A stretch of 64,000 bases of DNA, from assembly GCA_944354035.1 (NCBI GenBank), contig CALVPS010000001.1, positions 41,266-105,265 of the forward strand, written 5' to 3'. The stretch is from an uncultured Clostridia bacterium. Its GTDB lineage: Bacteria > Bacillota > Clostridia > Christensenellales > Borkfalkiaceae. Made by a program: the position numbers and the translations under genes. Below are positions 16,478 to 24,849 of this stretch, in pieces. The notes under the pieces were generated by a model. That model searched no databases. It was not told where the DNA came from and worked only from the letters and a program-made list of their open reading frames with translations. The first letter of the stretch is position 1. Every line of letters starts with the position of its first letter.

Positions 16478-16516
16478 TTTGCACGTGTTTCCTCTTTGGA
16501 GGCGCCGACCGCTCGG

Positions 16517-16612
16517 TCAGCGCTTCAGGCGCTTGTACAGCATATAATAGCTGAAATTCCCCGTCTTTTCAAACAGCTCCCACGCAATTTGCGCCGCGTC
16601 CTTTTCCCGCAT
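16517..16612 (-). CDS. yqzL: YqzL-family small protein (31 aa)
   Basis: A tiny gene with GGAGGAGAGG just before the ATG at 16610-16612. It encodes MREKDAAQIAWELFEKTGNF then SYYMLYKRLKR and stops at TGA. The pattern W.LFE.TGN...Y.LYK.L matches YqzL, which in Bacillus lies in the same place between era and recO. Its function is unknown. Both position and sequence support it. Confidence 0.82.
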   Translation of the reverse strand: MREKDAAQIAWELFEKTGNFSYYMLYKRLKR

Positions 16613-16710
16613 GCCTCTCCTCCCGTGACCGCAGTATGCGAAAGAGGAAAATTTTTATCCCCCGCGGCGGACGCATACAGGCACATACGGGCGCAGCGAA
16701 AACGTCTCGC

Positions 16711-17601
16711 TTACCGTTCCTCTTCGCCGTAGCCGAACTCGCGGATCAGGCGGGCACGATCCCGCCAGTCTTCGCGCACCTTTACATATACGGTGAGGAA
16801 CACCTTGGCGCCGAGGAATTTTTCCATGTCGGCGCGGGCGAACGAGGCGACCTCCTTTAAAGCGGCGCCCTGCTTGCCGATGAGGATGGCCTTGTGATTG
16901 GCCTTTTCGCACACGATGTCGAGGTCGATCGCGCAGGTGCCGTTTTCGCGGCGCTCGAAGCGGTTGACGACCACGGCCACGCCGTGCGGGATCTCCTCGT
17001 CGTATTTCAACAAGATCTTTTCACGCATCAGCTCGGCGACCATAAACTTTTCGCTCTTATCCGACACCACGTCGTCCGGGAACAACCGGTCGCCCTCGGG
17101 CAGCGCGGCGACGATACCGGCCTCCAGCCGAGCTAAATTTTGTCCCTTGCGCGCGGAGACGGGATACACGTCGCACGAAACGCCCGCCTCATACAGCGTC
17201 CTGACGTCGGCAGGGATACGCTCTTTCGGCATGATGTCGATCTTGGTATAGGCGATCAGCATGGGAACGCCCAGGGCGGCGTACTGTTTGATCAGCGCGA
17301 TATCTTCCTCGTGCAGACCGGCGTGCCCGTCGTGCACGAACAGAATGACGTCTACATCGCGCGAGGTGACCGCCGTCGTCTTCATCATGATATCGGTCAG
17401 CGCGTTGCGGCGCTTATACAGTCCGGGCGTATCGGCAAATACGATCTGATACGTTTCGCGCGTTGCGATGCCAAGAATGCGATCGCGCGTGGTCTGCGGT
17501 TTGGGCGACACAATGGCCACTTTTTCGCCGACCAAAACATTTACCAGCGTGCTCTTCCCCGCGTTTGCTCGGCCGATAACGGCCACCGTTCCGCTCTTCA
17601 T
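16711..17601 (-). CDS. era: GTPase Era
   Basis: 296 residues. The GTPase domain has G1 GRANAGKSTL, G2/G3 TTRDRI and DTPG, and G4 TKID; the C-terminal KH domain has the RNA-binding loop ILIGKQGAALK. Era binds the 3' end of 16S rRNA in 30S maturation. It starts at ATG 17599-17601, overlapping the ybeY stop by four bases. The stop is 98 bases before yqzL. Confidence 0.97.
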   Translation of the reverse strand: MKSGTVAVIGRANAGKSTLVNVLVGEKVAIVSPKPQTTRDRILGIATRETYQIVFADTPGLYKRRNALTDIMMKTTAVTSRDVDVILFVHDGHAGLHEEDIALIKQYAALGVPMLIAYTKIDIMPKERIPADVRTLYEAGVSCDVYPVSARKGQNLARLEAGIVAALPEGDRLFPDDVVSDKSEKFMVAELMREKILLKYDEEIPHGVAVVVNRFERRENGTCAIDLDIVCEKANHKAILIGKQGAALKEVASFARADMEKFLGAKVFLTVYVKVREDWRDRARLIREFGYGEEER

Positions 17602-18071
17602 GCCTCTCTCCCCAACCGCAGCCGCGTCATAACGCGCTCCTCCGCGGCGCGCATTTCGCGCTGTTCTTCCCGCGTTTCGTGATCGTACCCCAAACAGTGC
17701 AGCAGCCCGTGAACGGCCAAATACCACAGTTCGCGCTCGTAGGAATGCCCGTACTCCTCGGCCTGCTCGCGGGCGCGCTGCTCGCAGATGACGACGCTGC
17801 CCAAAAACACCGTCCCGTTCTCGCGGTCGGCGCAGTCGACGTGCTCGTTTGCGAGAATAGGCCTTCCCCTGACCGGATCCATGGCAGGAAAACTGAGCAC
17901 GTCGGTCACGCGGTCGATGCCGCGTTCGCGCGCGTTGAGCGCGCGGATCTCCTCCGCGGAGACCGTCCATATCTCGGCGGAGAGGTCGTCCCCCTCCCAA
18001 AGGCCGTCCATGGCCGCCGCCAGACGCGCAAGCCCCTCGGGGGGCAGATCGGAATCGAAGAGAATGTTCAT
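17598..18071 (-). CDS. ybeY: Endoribonuclease YbeY (rRNA maturation factor)
   Basis: 157 residues. The catalytic zinc motif HGLLHCLGYDH near residue 120 is intact, and the DVLSFP motif precedes it. YbeY takes part in 16S 3'-end maturation and ribosome quality control. It sits between the HD-domain membrane protein and era; the dgkA and cdd genes that interrupt this block in Bacillus are absent here. Confidence 0.96.
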   Translation of the reverse strand: MNILFDSDLPPEGLARLAAAMDGLWEGDDLSAEIWTVSAEEIRALNARERGIDRVTDVLSFPAMDPVRGRPILANEHVDCADRENGTVFLGSVVICEQRAREQAEEYGHSYERELWYLAVHGLLHCLGYDHETREEQREMRAAEERVMTRLRLGREA

Positions 18072-18075
18072 ACCG

Positions 18076-19560
18076 TCAGTCCTTTTCCTCTTTTACGGCC
18101 TGCCGATCGCGGTTAAAGCGAATGGCGGGATACTCCACGCGGTGGTGATGTACGCCGGAGAGCGCCTCCACCAGCGTCTGCTTGATGATCGTGAGCTCGC
18201 GGATGGTAATGTCGCACTCCGCAAACTGATCCAGGTCCATGCGCTCTTCGATGATGGAGCGCACCGTACGTTCGACGCTGGCGGGCGAACGATCGCGCAG
18301 AGCGCGGGTGGCCGCCTCGGACGCATCTGAGATCATGACGATCGCCGCGATCTTGCTCTGCGGCGTAGGGCCGAGATAGGAATAGTCGGCCACGTCGGCG
18401 TCCCCGCCCGAAAGCTTCATCGCCTTATTGTAAAAGTACTTTATGGGCAACGTGCCGTGATGTTCGCGCGCGACGTCGGCGATCAGCTTGGGGAAGCGCG
18501 CAGCCTTTAACAGTTCGTACCCGTCTTTGGCGTGCGAACGGATGATATCGGCGGAAAGCTCGGGCGTCAGCTCGTCGTGGACGTTGTAGCCGGTCTGGTT
18601 TTCGGTAAAACAGTCGGGCTGTTTGAGCTTGCCGATATCGTGATAGTAGGCTGCGGCACGCGCCAGCTCGGCGTTTTCGCCGATGGCGACGGCGCACGTT
18701 TCGGACAGCTGCGCCACGATGAGCGAATGGTTGAAGGTGCCGGGCGCCTCCTGTTTGAGCCGCACGAGCAACGACGCGTTGGTACTTGTCAGCTCGCGCA
18801 GACGGAACACCGTAAGGCGGTTGAACATTGCCTCAAACACCGGCAGCAGCGCAAGGGCCAGCACGGCGGAGATGAGGCAGCCGAGAATACCATACCCGAT
18901 GGAGGCGACAAACTCGATCCAGTTGCCCGTGATCTGCGGCAGCTGCAGCAGCGCCACGATGAGCACCGTGGGGATGGCCACGACGCAGCCCGTAAGCAGC
19001 AGGCCGCCGCGCGTCTTGTTGCCGCCCGCCGCAAAAATGGCAAAGGTGCCGCATACAAAATTCAGCATCAGCGAAAAGTACACCTGCGCCGTAACGCCGA
19101 CATCGGAAAAGTTGTTCGTATACGTATCGATGACGAACATCAGGATGGAAAAGATAAAGTTCAGCATGATCGCCTGCCTGCGGTTGAACAAAAAGACGCA
19201 CAGCAGCGCAAGCAGCGCGCAGGGACGAGCGTAAATGTTGACGAAACGACCGAACACGTAACACAGAATAACGCACACGGTGATCAGCGAAAACACCAGC
19301 AGTACGTTTTTGGCCTTTACGAGAAAACTTCTGTCCTCAAAGTAATAGTAATAGTAGACAATGAAGCACAGCAAAAACGCGCAGACGCACAGCGTAAGCA
19401 GCCCGGTCGCGTTGGCGGCGATATATTGCCGCCAGCCGGACGGATCGTTTATGACGATCATCAGGAAGATGACGATCAGCAAAAACACATAGCAGCCCGC
19501 AAACACAAACGCGCTTCGTACGAGGCGCGAATTTTTTACCTCGTCCTTTTCCGCCTTCAT
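18076..19560 (-). CDS. PgpH-like 7TM-HD membrane phosphohydrolase, lacking the extracellular domain
   Basis: 494 residues, against about 700-800 for typical PgpH. The N-terminal half is about seven or eight membrane spans starting near residue 15; the cytoplasmic half is an HD domain with FNHSLIVAQL, YYHDIGKLKQP (about residue 305), and HAKDGYELL/AREHHGT, the motifs of the c-di-AMP phosphodiesterase PgpH. The large extracellular sensor domain normally placed between the first and second spans is missing. The family hydrolyses c-di-AMP; loss of the sensor suggests different regulation. Its place between phoH and ybeY is conserved. It overlaps the phoH stop by four bases. Confidence 0.88.
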   Translation of the reverse strand: MKAEKDEVKNSRLVRSAFVFAGCYVFLLIVIFLMIVINDPSGWRQYIAANATGLLTLCVCAFLLCFIVYYYYYFEDRSFLVKAKNVLLVFSLITVCVILCYVFGRFVNIYARPCALLALLCVFLFNRRQAIMLNFIFSILMFVIDTYTNNFSDVGVTAQVYFSLMLNFVCGTFAIFAAGGNKTRGGLLLTGCVVAIPTVLIVALLQLPQITGNWIEFVASIGYGILGCLISAVLALALLPVFEAMFNRLTVFRLRELTSTNASLLVRLKQEAPGTFNHSLIVAQLSETCAVAIGENAELARAAAYYHDIGKLKQPDCFTENQTGYNVHDELTPELSADIIRSHAKDGYELLKAARFPKLIADVAREHHGTLPIKYFYNKAMKLSGGDADVADYSYLGPTPQSKIAAIVMISDASEAATRALRDRSPASVERTVRSIIEERMDLDQFAECDITIRELTIIKQTLVEALSGVHHHRVEYPAIRFNRDRQAVKEEKD

Positions 19561-20564
19561 TTTTTGTCCGTTCTCCTTTTGCGCTGTTCTTCCCGCTCAT
19601 ATGCGCGCACGATGCGCATGACCAGCGGATGGCGCACCACGTCACGCTCCGAAAGCGTTATCACGCCGATATCTTCCACGTCCTTCAGCAAATTTACGGC
19701 GTGCCTTAGGCCGCTCGTCTTGCCCTCGGGAAGGTCGGTCTGCGTCAGGTCGCCCGTAACGACCATTTTGCTGCCGTCGCCCAGGCGCGTCAAAAACATC
19801 TTCATCTGCTCCCGCGTGGCGTTCTGCGCCTCGTCGAGAATGACAAAGGCGCCGGAAAGCGTTCTGCCGCGCATGTAGGCGAGGGGGGCCACTTCGATCA
19901 CACCCTTTTCCATCAGCCGCGCATACGTCTCCATGCCGAACATCTCCTGCAGCGCGTCGTACAGGGGACGCAGATAGGGATCGACCTTGGTTTGCAGATC
20001 GCCCGGCAAAAAGCCAAGCTTTTCGCCCGCCTCCACTGCGGGACGGGTGAGGATGATCTTTTCTACCTGCTTTGCCTTGTACGCGGCCACGGCGAGGCAG
20101 ACCGCCAAATACGTCTTACCCGTACCGGCAGGCCCCACGCCGAATGTTACGGTGTTGGCACGGATGGCGGAAACGTACGCCTTTTGTCCCACCGTTTTGC
20201 ACTTTACGGGTTTTCCGCGCGCAGTGACGGCGACCACATCCTTCATGATGCCGCCGATATCCCCGGCGCGTCCTTCGCGCGCGAGCGAAATGCAGTACAG
20301 CAGATTTCCCTTATCGATGCGCTCCCCCGTCTCTAAAACGGAGAGCAGGCTTTCGAGCACCGCGCCGCCCGTTTCGGCCTCGTCGCCCGTCAGCGTTACC
20401 ACCGTGCCGTCGATATGAAAGGCAAGCCCCAATTCTCTGGCGATGGTCTGCATATTTTCGTCGAAGACGCCCAAAAGTTCGCGCAGCCTGTCCAGGCTGC
20501 CGGCGTCGATGTGCACCTTGCCCGTAATTCCCTCCTCAGCCGAGGTTGCGGGCGGCGACCGCAT
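19557..20564 (-). CDS. phoH: PhoH-family ATPase
   Basis: 335 residues. Walker A GVGPAGTGKT, the RPAVEAGEKLGFLPGDL block, Walker B VILDEAQN and the TGDLTQTDLP motif are all present, as in PhoH/YbeZ proteins, which work with YbeY in RNA metabolism. The ATG at 20562-20564 is chosen because GAGGG lies nine bases upstream; a TTG at 20570 is also in frame. The start lies inside the end of yqfD. Confidence 0.93.
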   Translation of the reverse strand: MRSPPATSAEEGITGKVHIDAGSLDRLRELLGVFDENMQTIARELGLAFHIDGTVVTLTGDEAETGGAVLESLLSVLETGERIDKGNLLYCISLAREGRAGDIGGIMKDVVAVTARGKPVKCKTVGQKAYVSAIRANTVTFGVGPAGTGKTYLAVCLAVAAYKAKQVEKIILTRPAVEAGEKLGFLPGDLQTKVDPYLRPLYDALQEMFGMETYARLMEKGVIEVAPLAYMRGRTLSGAFVILDEAQNATREQMKMFLTRLGDGSKMVVTGDLTQTDLPEGKTSGLRHAVNLLKDVEDIGVITLSERDVVRHPLVMRIVRAYEREEQRKRRTDKK

Positions 20565-21393
20565 GGGCAACGCCCTCGATCCGCCAACCGTCCCCGGTCT
20601 CTTCCGTATGTATTTTTGTCAGCTCTCCGTAATCGAGGTAAGCCTGCGCCAATGCCTGTTCGCGCGGGAGCGCATACTCCGCCGCCACCTCAAAGCACAC
20701 CGTGACCGCGGCGATCACGGTCGTCTCGCGCAGGGCGCCCGCAAACTGCTGCGTATTTTCTACCACCACGTCGCCGCGCTTTACCGCGTCGCCCGGCGAA
20801 ACCAGCGCCGTGCCCCGCACGAGCGTCAGTTTTTCCACCACGCCGTCCGCCGGCGCAAGCAGCGGCCCGCCCGCGGGCAGCTGCGCCTCGTCGCCGACTT
20901 CCACCCGCACGGTAAGCACGCCGCCCTCGTGGTGCAGCGAACAGAATCCGACCCGCGGCAGCGCGAGGATGCCTGCCGTAAGCAGCGCCTCGTCCTGCGG
21001 CGGCGGCGACAAAAACCGCGTTCCGCCGCGCGCGAGCATAGCGCGCACTTCCGCCTCGTAACAGGCGCCGCTGCCGACGACCCGAACGCACAGCACGCGC
21101 CCCTGAAAAAAGCAGACGGCGGAAACAAACAGCGCCGCGCCGACCAGCATGCCCGCCGCGCCGCGGCAGGCATGCAGCAGCCGTTCCCATGCGACGGCGC
21201 GCACTTTTATGATATTATAACACGAACCGCGGAAAATTGCAAAAACTTTTTTGCGATCTTTGCCGTCCGTACACACACGAACGAGATTTTTCCCCTCGAT
21301 GCGCGCGGACAGCACGGGCACGCCGCCCTGTACCAGCTTTTCCACCGCCCGCGCCGCGCCCGAGCCCTCTATCCGGAATTCAAAGCCCCTCAC
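20536..21393 (-). CDS. yqfD: Sporulation protein YqfD
   Basis: 285 residues, shorter than the usual about 390. One membrane span (AAGMLVGAALFVSAVCFFQG, about residues 78-98) divides a short N-terminal part from an extracellular domain with the family-type GDAVKRGDVVVEN motif. Members are made during sporulation and localise to the forespore-mother cell membranes; the Clostridia homologue is linked to spore coat or stage IV. Start is GTG, overlapping the yqfC stop as GTGA. It precedes phoH as in Bacillus. Confidence 0.88.
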   Translation of the reverse strand: MRGFEFRIEGSGAARAVEKLVQGGVPVLSARIEGKNLVRVCTDGKDRKKVFAIFRGSCYNIIKVRAVAWERLLHACRGAAGMLVGAALFVSAVCFFQGRVLCVRVVGSGACYEAEVRAMLARGGTRFLSPPPQDEALLTAGILALPRVGFCSLHHEGGVLTVRVEVGDEAQLPAGGPLLAPADGVVEKLTLVRGTALVSPGDAVKRGDVVVENTQQFAGALRETTVIAAVTVCFEVAAEYALPREQALAQAYLDYGELTKIHTEETGDGWRIEGVAHAVAARNLG

Positions 21394-21659
21394 CGCCCGT
21401 CCTCCGCGCGCGGCAGCCCGACGCGCTCGACCCGCTCGATCGTCCCGCTGATCAATACGTCGCCCGCAAAATATTTTCCGATGCGGAGCGCGCGCCCCTC
21501 CACGCGCACGGCGCCCCTCCTATCGGCCAGCACGATCTCCCGTTCGGAAAACAACGTCAGTCGGCGCACGTTCTGAAAATATCCGCCCCCGGCCGTAACG
21601 GTATAACGGATCCCCCCGACAGACGCGGGCAACGCAAACAGTTCCGTAAGAAACTCCAT
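21390..21659 (-). CDS. yqfC: Sporulation protein YqfC
   Basis: 89 residues, the standard length. A small beta-rich protein with the family pattern of ILTLFSEREIVL and GEDVLISGTI-type strands. It is the first gene of the block yqfC-yqfD-phoH-pgpH-ybeY-era-yqzL-recO. The region upstream lacks a vegetative -35; a CATAAAAT sequence at 21670-21677 (minus strand) resembles a sigma-E -10 element, which would fit mother-cell expression, but this is weak evidence. Confidence 0.85.
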   Translation of the reverse strand: MEFLTELFALPASVGGIRYTVTAGGGYFQNVRRLTLFSEREIVLADRRGAVRVEGRALRIGKYFAGDVLISGTIERVERVGLPRAEDGR

Positions 21660-21910
21660 ACGGTTATTTTATGCGATAAGTCGATATTTTACGACCGGCG
21701 TCCGCTCCCCGTCCGATACCTTCCCTTACACCGGGAAAACGAAGGGAAAATACGCCCTCTTCGTTCGGCGCCCACTCTTACATAAATTCGGCGCCCACTC
21801 TTACATAAAGAGGACAAGGAAAAAATGTTGGTCCGCTTCGTTCAACGCCTCGGTTTGCCTCCGTTCCCCTATCTCCTTGCAAAAAGCGGTCTGCCGCAGG
21901 CATTTTTCCC

Positions 21911-22036
21911 TGCCTCCCCTGTGCAAAGGGAGGCGGCTTGCCGCAGGCAAGACGGAGGGTTTTTATCAACGTCCCCCTGTGTACGACCCTCCCGCTTCGC
22001 TGCGCTCGGCACCCGCCCTTTATAAGGGCGGGCAAG
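21911..22036. repeat. Dispersed GC-rich intergenic element, copy B
   Basis: About 126 bp sharing long identical stretches with copy A: GGAGGCGGCTTGCCGCAGGC, the CGCTCGGCACCC block and the right end TTATAAGGG.GGGCAAG. It lies in the 915-bp gap between yqfC and gap and holds no gene. Confidence 0.7.
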
Positions 22037-22095
22037 GATCCGATACAATAACGCGCTTTAAATTTCATTCTGTTCATCGGCAAAGCCGCGCTTGT

Positions 22096-22124
22096 ACCCG
22101 CAACCGATCCGCGGAGTTTCGTTT
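22096..22124. repeat. 29-bp direct repeat, first copy
   Basis: Identical to 22445-22473 over 29 bp, beginning ACCCGCAACCGATCCGCGG. The similarity extends weakly to the left (CATCGGC.AAGCC) to make a roughly 50-bp unit. Confidence 0.85.
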
Positions 22125-22309
22125 TCGCAATAAATATCCGCCGGCATAGTCGGTGATTTTTCATTTTCCTTCGCCTTCGGCGCGTGCCGCCATAGCGGGC
22201 GGGCTGCAGGCCCTCATATTACCGGCTGCGCGCAAGCCGCGCCCGGGACGGCCCGGCAGTCATGCAATTGTTACTTGTTACCCGTAAACGGGCCTTTTCT
22301 GCGCTTAAT

Positions 22310-22430
22310 TTTTTCACCTTTATCCTTGCTCCTCTTTCATTATTATTCTTTTTTACTTTTCTGTTTGTTTTTCTTCTGTTTTTTACCTTACCGTTATTTC
22401 CGTCTCTCCTGCTCTTTTTTGTGCATCGGC
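22310..22430. other. Polypyrimidine tract in the gene-free region 21660-22482
   Basis: The plus strand here is almost entirely C and T (for example TTTTTTACTTTTCTGTTTG), giving a purine-rich minus strand. The minus-strand open frame across it encodes only low-complexity Lys/Asn/Arg sequence and is not a gene. Apart from this tract and the repeats I see nothing in 21660-22482. Confidence 0.5.
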
Positions 22431-22444
22431 TAAGCCTCTCCCGA

Positions 22445-22473
22445 ACCCGCAACCGATCCGCGGAGTTTCGTTT
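22445..22473. repeat. 29-bp direct repeat, second copy
   Basis: Exact second copy of 22096-22124, separated by 320 bp, lying just beyond the gap terminator. Confidence 0.85.
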
Positions 22474-22482
22474 GCACAAAAA

Positions 22483-22510
22483 ATGAGTCCGGCCGGACGG
22501 CCGAACTCAT
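22483..22510 (-). terminator. Terminator of gap
   Basis: Stem ATGAGTCCGGCC/GGCCGAACTCAT with one mismatch. On the minus strand it is followed by TTTTTTGTG. Confidence 0.75.
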
Positions 22511-22574
22511 TGGTTACGGTTTTATTTTGTTTTACCGGGACCCCGCCATCGTTTAAAACGGGACCGCATGCCGC

Positions 22575-23597
22575 TTACTTGAGCTCGGCAAAATACTTGA
22601 TGGTGCGGACCATTTGGCTGGTGTACGAATTTTCGTTGTCGTACCACGAAACGACCTTTACGAGCGTGGAGCCGTCGCCCATGGGCATGCACTTGGTCTG
22701 CGTTGCGTCGAACAGCGAGCCATACGTGATGCCGATGATATCGGAGGAGACCAGCTCTTCTTCGGTATAGCCGAAGGAGGCGGACGAAGCGTCCTTCATG
22801 GCCTTGTTTACGCCGTCCTTATCCACTTCGCCCTCGCAGATGGCGATCAGCTGGGTAAGCGAACCGGTGGGAACGGGCACGCGCTGCGCGCAGCCGTCGA
22901 GCACGCCGTTGAGTTCGGGAATGACCAACCCGATCGCCTTTGCGGCGCCCGTGGAGTTGGGCACCACGTTGATGGCGGCGGCGCGGGCACGGCGCAGATC
23001 GCCCTTGCGGTGCGGGCCGTCCAAAACCATCTGATCGCCCGTATAGGCGTGGATGGTCGTCATATAGCCCTTTTTGATCTTGGCATACTTGTTGAGAGCG
23101 TTCGCCATGGGGGCAAGGCAGTTGGTCGTGCACGAAGCCGCGGAGATAATGGTATCGGTGGGCTTTAACGTCTTTTCGTTGACGCTGAACACGATGGTGG
23201 GAAGATCGTTCCCGGCAGGCGCGGAGATGATGACCTTTTTGGCGCCCGCGTCGATGTGTGCCTGCGCCTTCGCCTTGGAGGTGTAAAAGCCGGTGCACTC
23301 TAAAACGACGTCTACGTCGAGCTCCTTCCAGGGAAGGTTAACGGCATCCTTTTCTTTATAAATTTTAATGGTCTTGCCGTCGACGGTGATCGTGCCCTCT
23401 TCGTCGTTCGCGCTTACGGTGTCCGCCAAAGCGTATCTGCCCTGTGCGGAGTCGTACTTCAAAAGATGCGCAAGCATCTTGGGGCTGGTGAGGTCGTTGA
23501 TCGCAACGATCTCGTATCCTTTTGCGTTGAACATCTGACGGAATGCAAGGCGGCCGATGCGTCCGAATCCGTTGATCGCAACTTTTACGTTTGCCAT
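22575..23597 (-). CDS. gap: Glyceraldehyde-3-phosphate dehydrogenase, type I
   Basis: 340 residues. NAD-binding [14 protein letters not shown] at the N-terminus, the catalytic cysteine in [12 protein letters not shown], and the C-terminal [19 protein letters not shown] are all present. It oxidises glyceraldehyde-3-phosphate in glycolysis. The ATG at 23595-23597 has GGAGGAG upstream; the frame's upstream extension lacks a site. It is transcribed divergently from fba, another glycolytic gene, with the two promoters about 70 bp apart. Confidence 0.98.
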   Translation of the reverse strand: MANVKVAINGFGRIGRLAFRQMFNAKGYEIVAINDLTSPKMLAHLLKYDSAQGRYALADTVSANDEEGTITVDGKTIKIYKEKDAVNLPWKELDVDVVLECTGFYTSKAKAQAHIDAGAKKVIISAPAGNDLPTIVFSVNEKTLKPTDTIISAASCTTNCLAPMANALNKYAKIKKGYMTTIHAYTGDQMVLDGPHRKGDLRRARAAAINVVPNSTGAAKAIGLVIPELNGVLDGCAQRVPVPTGSLTQLIAICEGEVDKDGVNKAMKDASSASFGYTEEELVSSDIIGITYGSLFDATQTKCMPMGDGSTLVKVVSWYDNENSYTSQMVRTIKYFAELK

Positions 23598-23654
23598 GGG
23601 TGTAACTCCTCCGAATAATTTTTGGCGCCGAAACAACGCCTTTTTTCATCTTAT

Positions 23655-23683
23655 ATTGTACTACACTTTTTCGGACGTGTCAA
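23655..23683 (-). promoter_or_regulatory. Promoter of gap
   Basis: On the minus strand TTGACA (23678-23683), 17 nt, TACAAT (23655-23660). Confidence 0.8.
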
Positions 23684-23753
23684 CGATTTTTTTCAATTTC
23701 GCAAACAGAGGCCGCCCGCGGTGAAAATATGCTTAAAAATTTTTTTGAAACGA

Positions 23754-23782
23754 TTGCTTTTTCCGCCAAAAAGCTTTATAAT
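23754..23782 (+). promoter_or_regulatory. Promoter of fba
   Basis: TTGCTT (23754-23759), 17 nt, TATAAT (23777-23782), then TTTTGGAGG before the ATG at 23812. Confidence 0.75.
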
Positions 23783-23811
23783 TGAGAAAAACTCTTTTGG
23801 AGGAACCATTC

Positions 23812-24747
23812 ATGCCTTTGGTCACTACGACTGAAATGTTCAAAAAGGCGTACGCCGGCGGCTACGCGGTAGGCGCTTTTAACGTCAACAATATGGAAAT
23901 GATCCAGGCGATCGTCGAGGCCGCCAACGAATGCCGCTCGCCCGTTATTTTGCAGGTTTCGGCCGGCGCAAGAAAGTATGCAAACCCCGTATATCTGCGC
24001 CATTTGGTAGAGGCGGCGGTAGAGACGACGGATATCCCGATCGCCATGCACCTTGACCACGGCGCCGATTTCGACATCTGCAAATCTTCTATCGACGGCG
24101 GCTTTACCTCCGTTATGATCGACGCCTCCTCAAAACCCTGGGAGGAGAACATTGCCACCACCAAAAAGGTAGTGGAATACGCGCACGCGCACGGGGTCGT
24201 CGTAGAGGCAGAGCTTGGAAAACTGGCCGGTATTGAAGACGACGTGCACGTCGCTCACGACGACGCCATGTTCACCTCGCCCGACGAAGTGGAAGAATTT
24301 ACCGCAAGAACGGGGATCGATTCGTTGGCCATCGCCATCGGCACCAGCCACGGCGCGTACAAATTTAAGCCCGGGCAGGATCCCAAACTGCGCATCGACA
24401 TTTTGGAAGAGGTGGGGCGCCGCCTTCCCGGCTTCCCCATCGTGTTGCACGGCGCCTCCAGCGTTCCGCAGGAACAGGTGGCCGTCGTCAACCAATTCGG
24501 CGGTTCCATGCCCAACGCCATCGGCATTCCCGAATCGGAGCTGCGCAAGGCGGCGAAACTTGCCGTATGCAAGATCAACATCGACTCCGACCTGCGCGTG
24601 GCCTTTACCGCGGCGATCAGAAAGCACCTTGCCGAAAATCCTTCGCACTTCGATCCCCGCCAATACCTGGGCGACGCCCGCACGAACATGAAAGAGATGG
24701 TCAAGCACAAGATCGTCAACGTGCTCGGCTCGGCAAACAAGGCATAA
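23812..24747 (+). CDS. fba: Fructose-bisphosphate aldolase, class II
   Basis: 311 residues. It cleaves fructose-1,6-bisphosphate. Metal and substrate motifs are visible: AFNVNNMEM, the MHLDHGADFD zinc-ligand segment, VVVEAELG, GTSHGAYK and LHGASSVP. The ATG at 23812 has TTGGAGG nine bases upstream; an in-frame upstream ATG at 23782 overlaps the -10 and is rejected. A single-gene unit with a strong terminator. The length (311) is typical of the tagatose/fructose bisphosphate aldolase subclass in Bacillota. Confidence 0.96.
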   Translation: MPLVTTTEMFKKAYAGGYAVGAFNVNNMEMIQAIVEAANECRSPVILQVSAGARKYANPVYLRHLVEAAVETTDIPIAMHLDHGADFDICKSSIDGGFTSVMIDASSKPWEENIATTKKVVEYAHAHGVVVEAELGKLAGIEDDVHVAHDDAMFTSPDEVEEFTARTGIDSLAIAIGTSHGAYKFKPGQDPKLRIDILEEVGRRLPGFPIVLHGASSVPQEQVAVVNQFGGSMPNAIGIPESELRKAAKLAVCKINIDSDLRVAFTAAIRKHLAENPSHFDPRQYLGDARTNMKEMVKHKIVNVLGSANKA

Positions 24748-24770
24748 CGCACCGCGCCATTGCCGCGGTC

Positions 24771-24802
24771 GCGGCGGCGGAGCTTTCCGCCGCCGCTTTT
24801 TT
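24771..24802 (+). terminator. Terminator of fba
   Basis: GCGGCGGCGG/CCGCCGCCGC stem with a 6-nt loop followed by TTTTTT. Confidence 0.9.
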
Positions 24803-24807
24803 GCGCC

Positions 24808-24837
24808 AAAAAGCCTTCCCTCGCGGGAAGGCTTTTT
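24808..24837. terminator. Bidirectional terminator between fba and the DUF898 gene
   Basis: Perfect 13-bp stem AAAAAGCCTTCCC/GGGAAGGCTTTTT with loop TCGC; T-tracts on both strands between two convergent genes. Confidence 0.9.
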
Positions 24838-24849
24838 AAATGGTTCCGA

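Noticed and set aside
12346..22036. CRISPR array formed by the dispersed GC-rich copies
   Set aside because: The copies are thousands of bases apart, over 100 bp long and divergent, with no regular spacers and no cas genes.
22219..22479. 86-codon minus-strand frame across the polypyrimidine tract
   Set aside because: Low-complexity Lys/Asn/Arg sequence created by the purine-rich strand, no ribosome site, and it crosses the 29-bp repeat.
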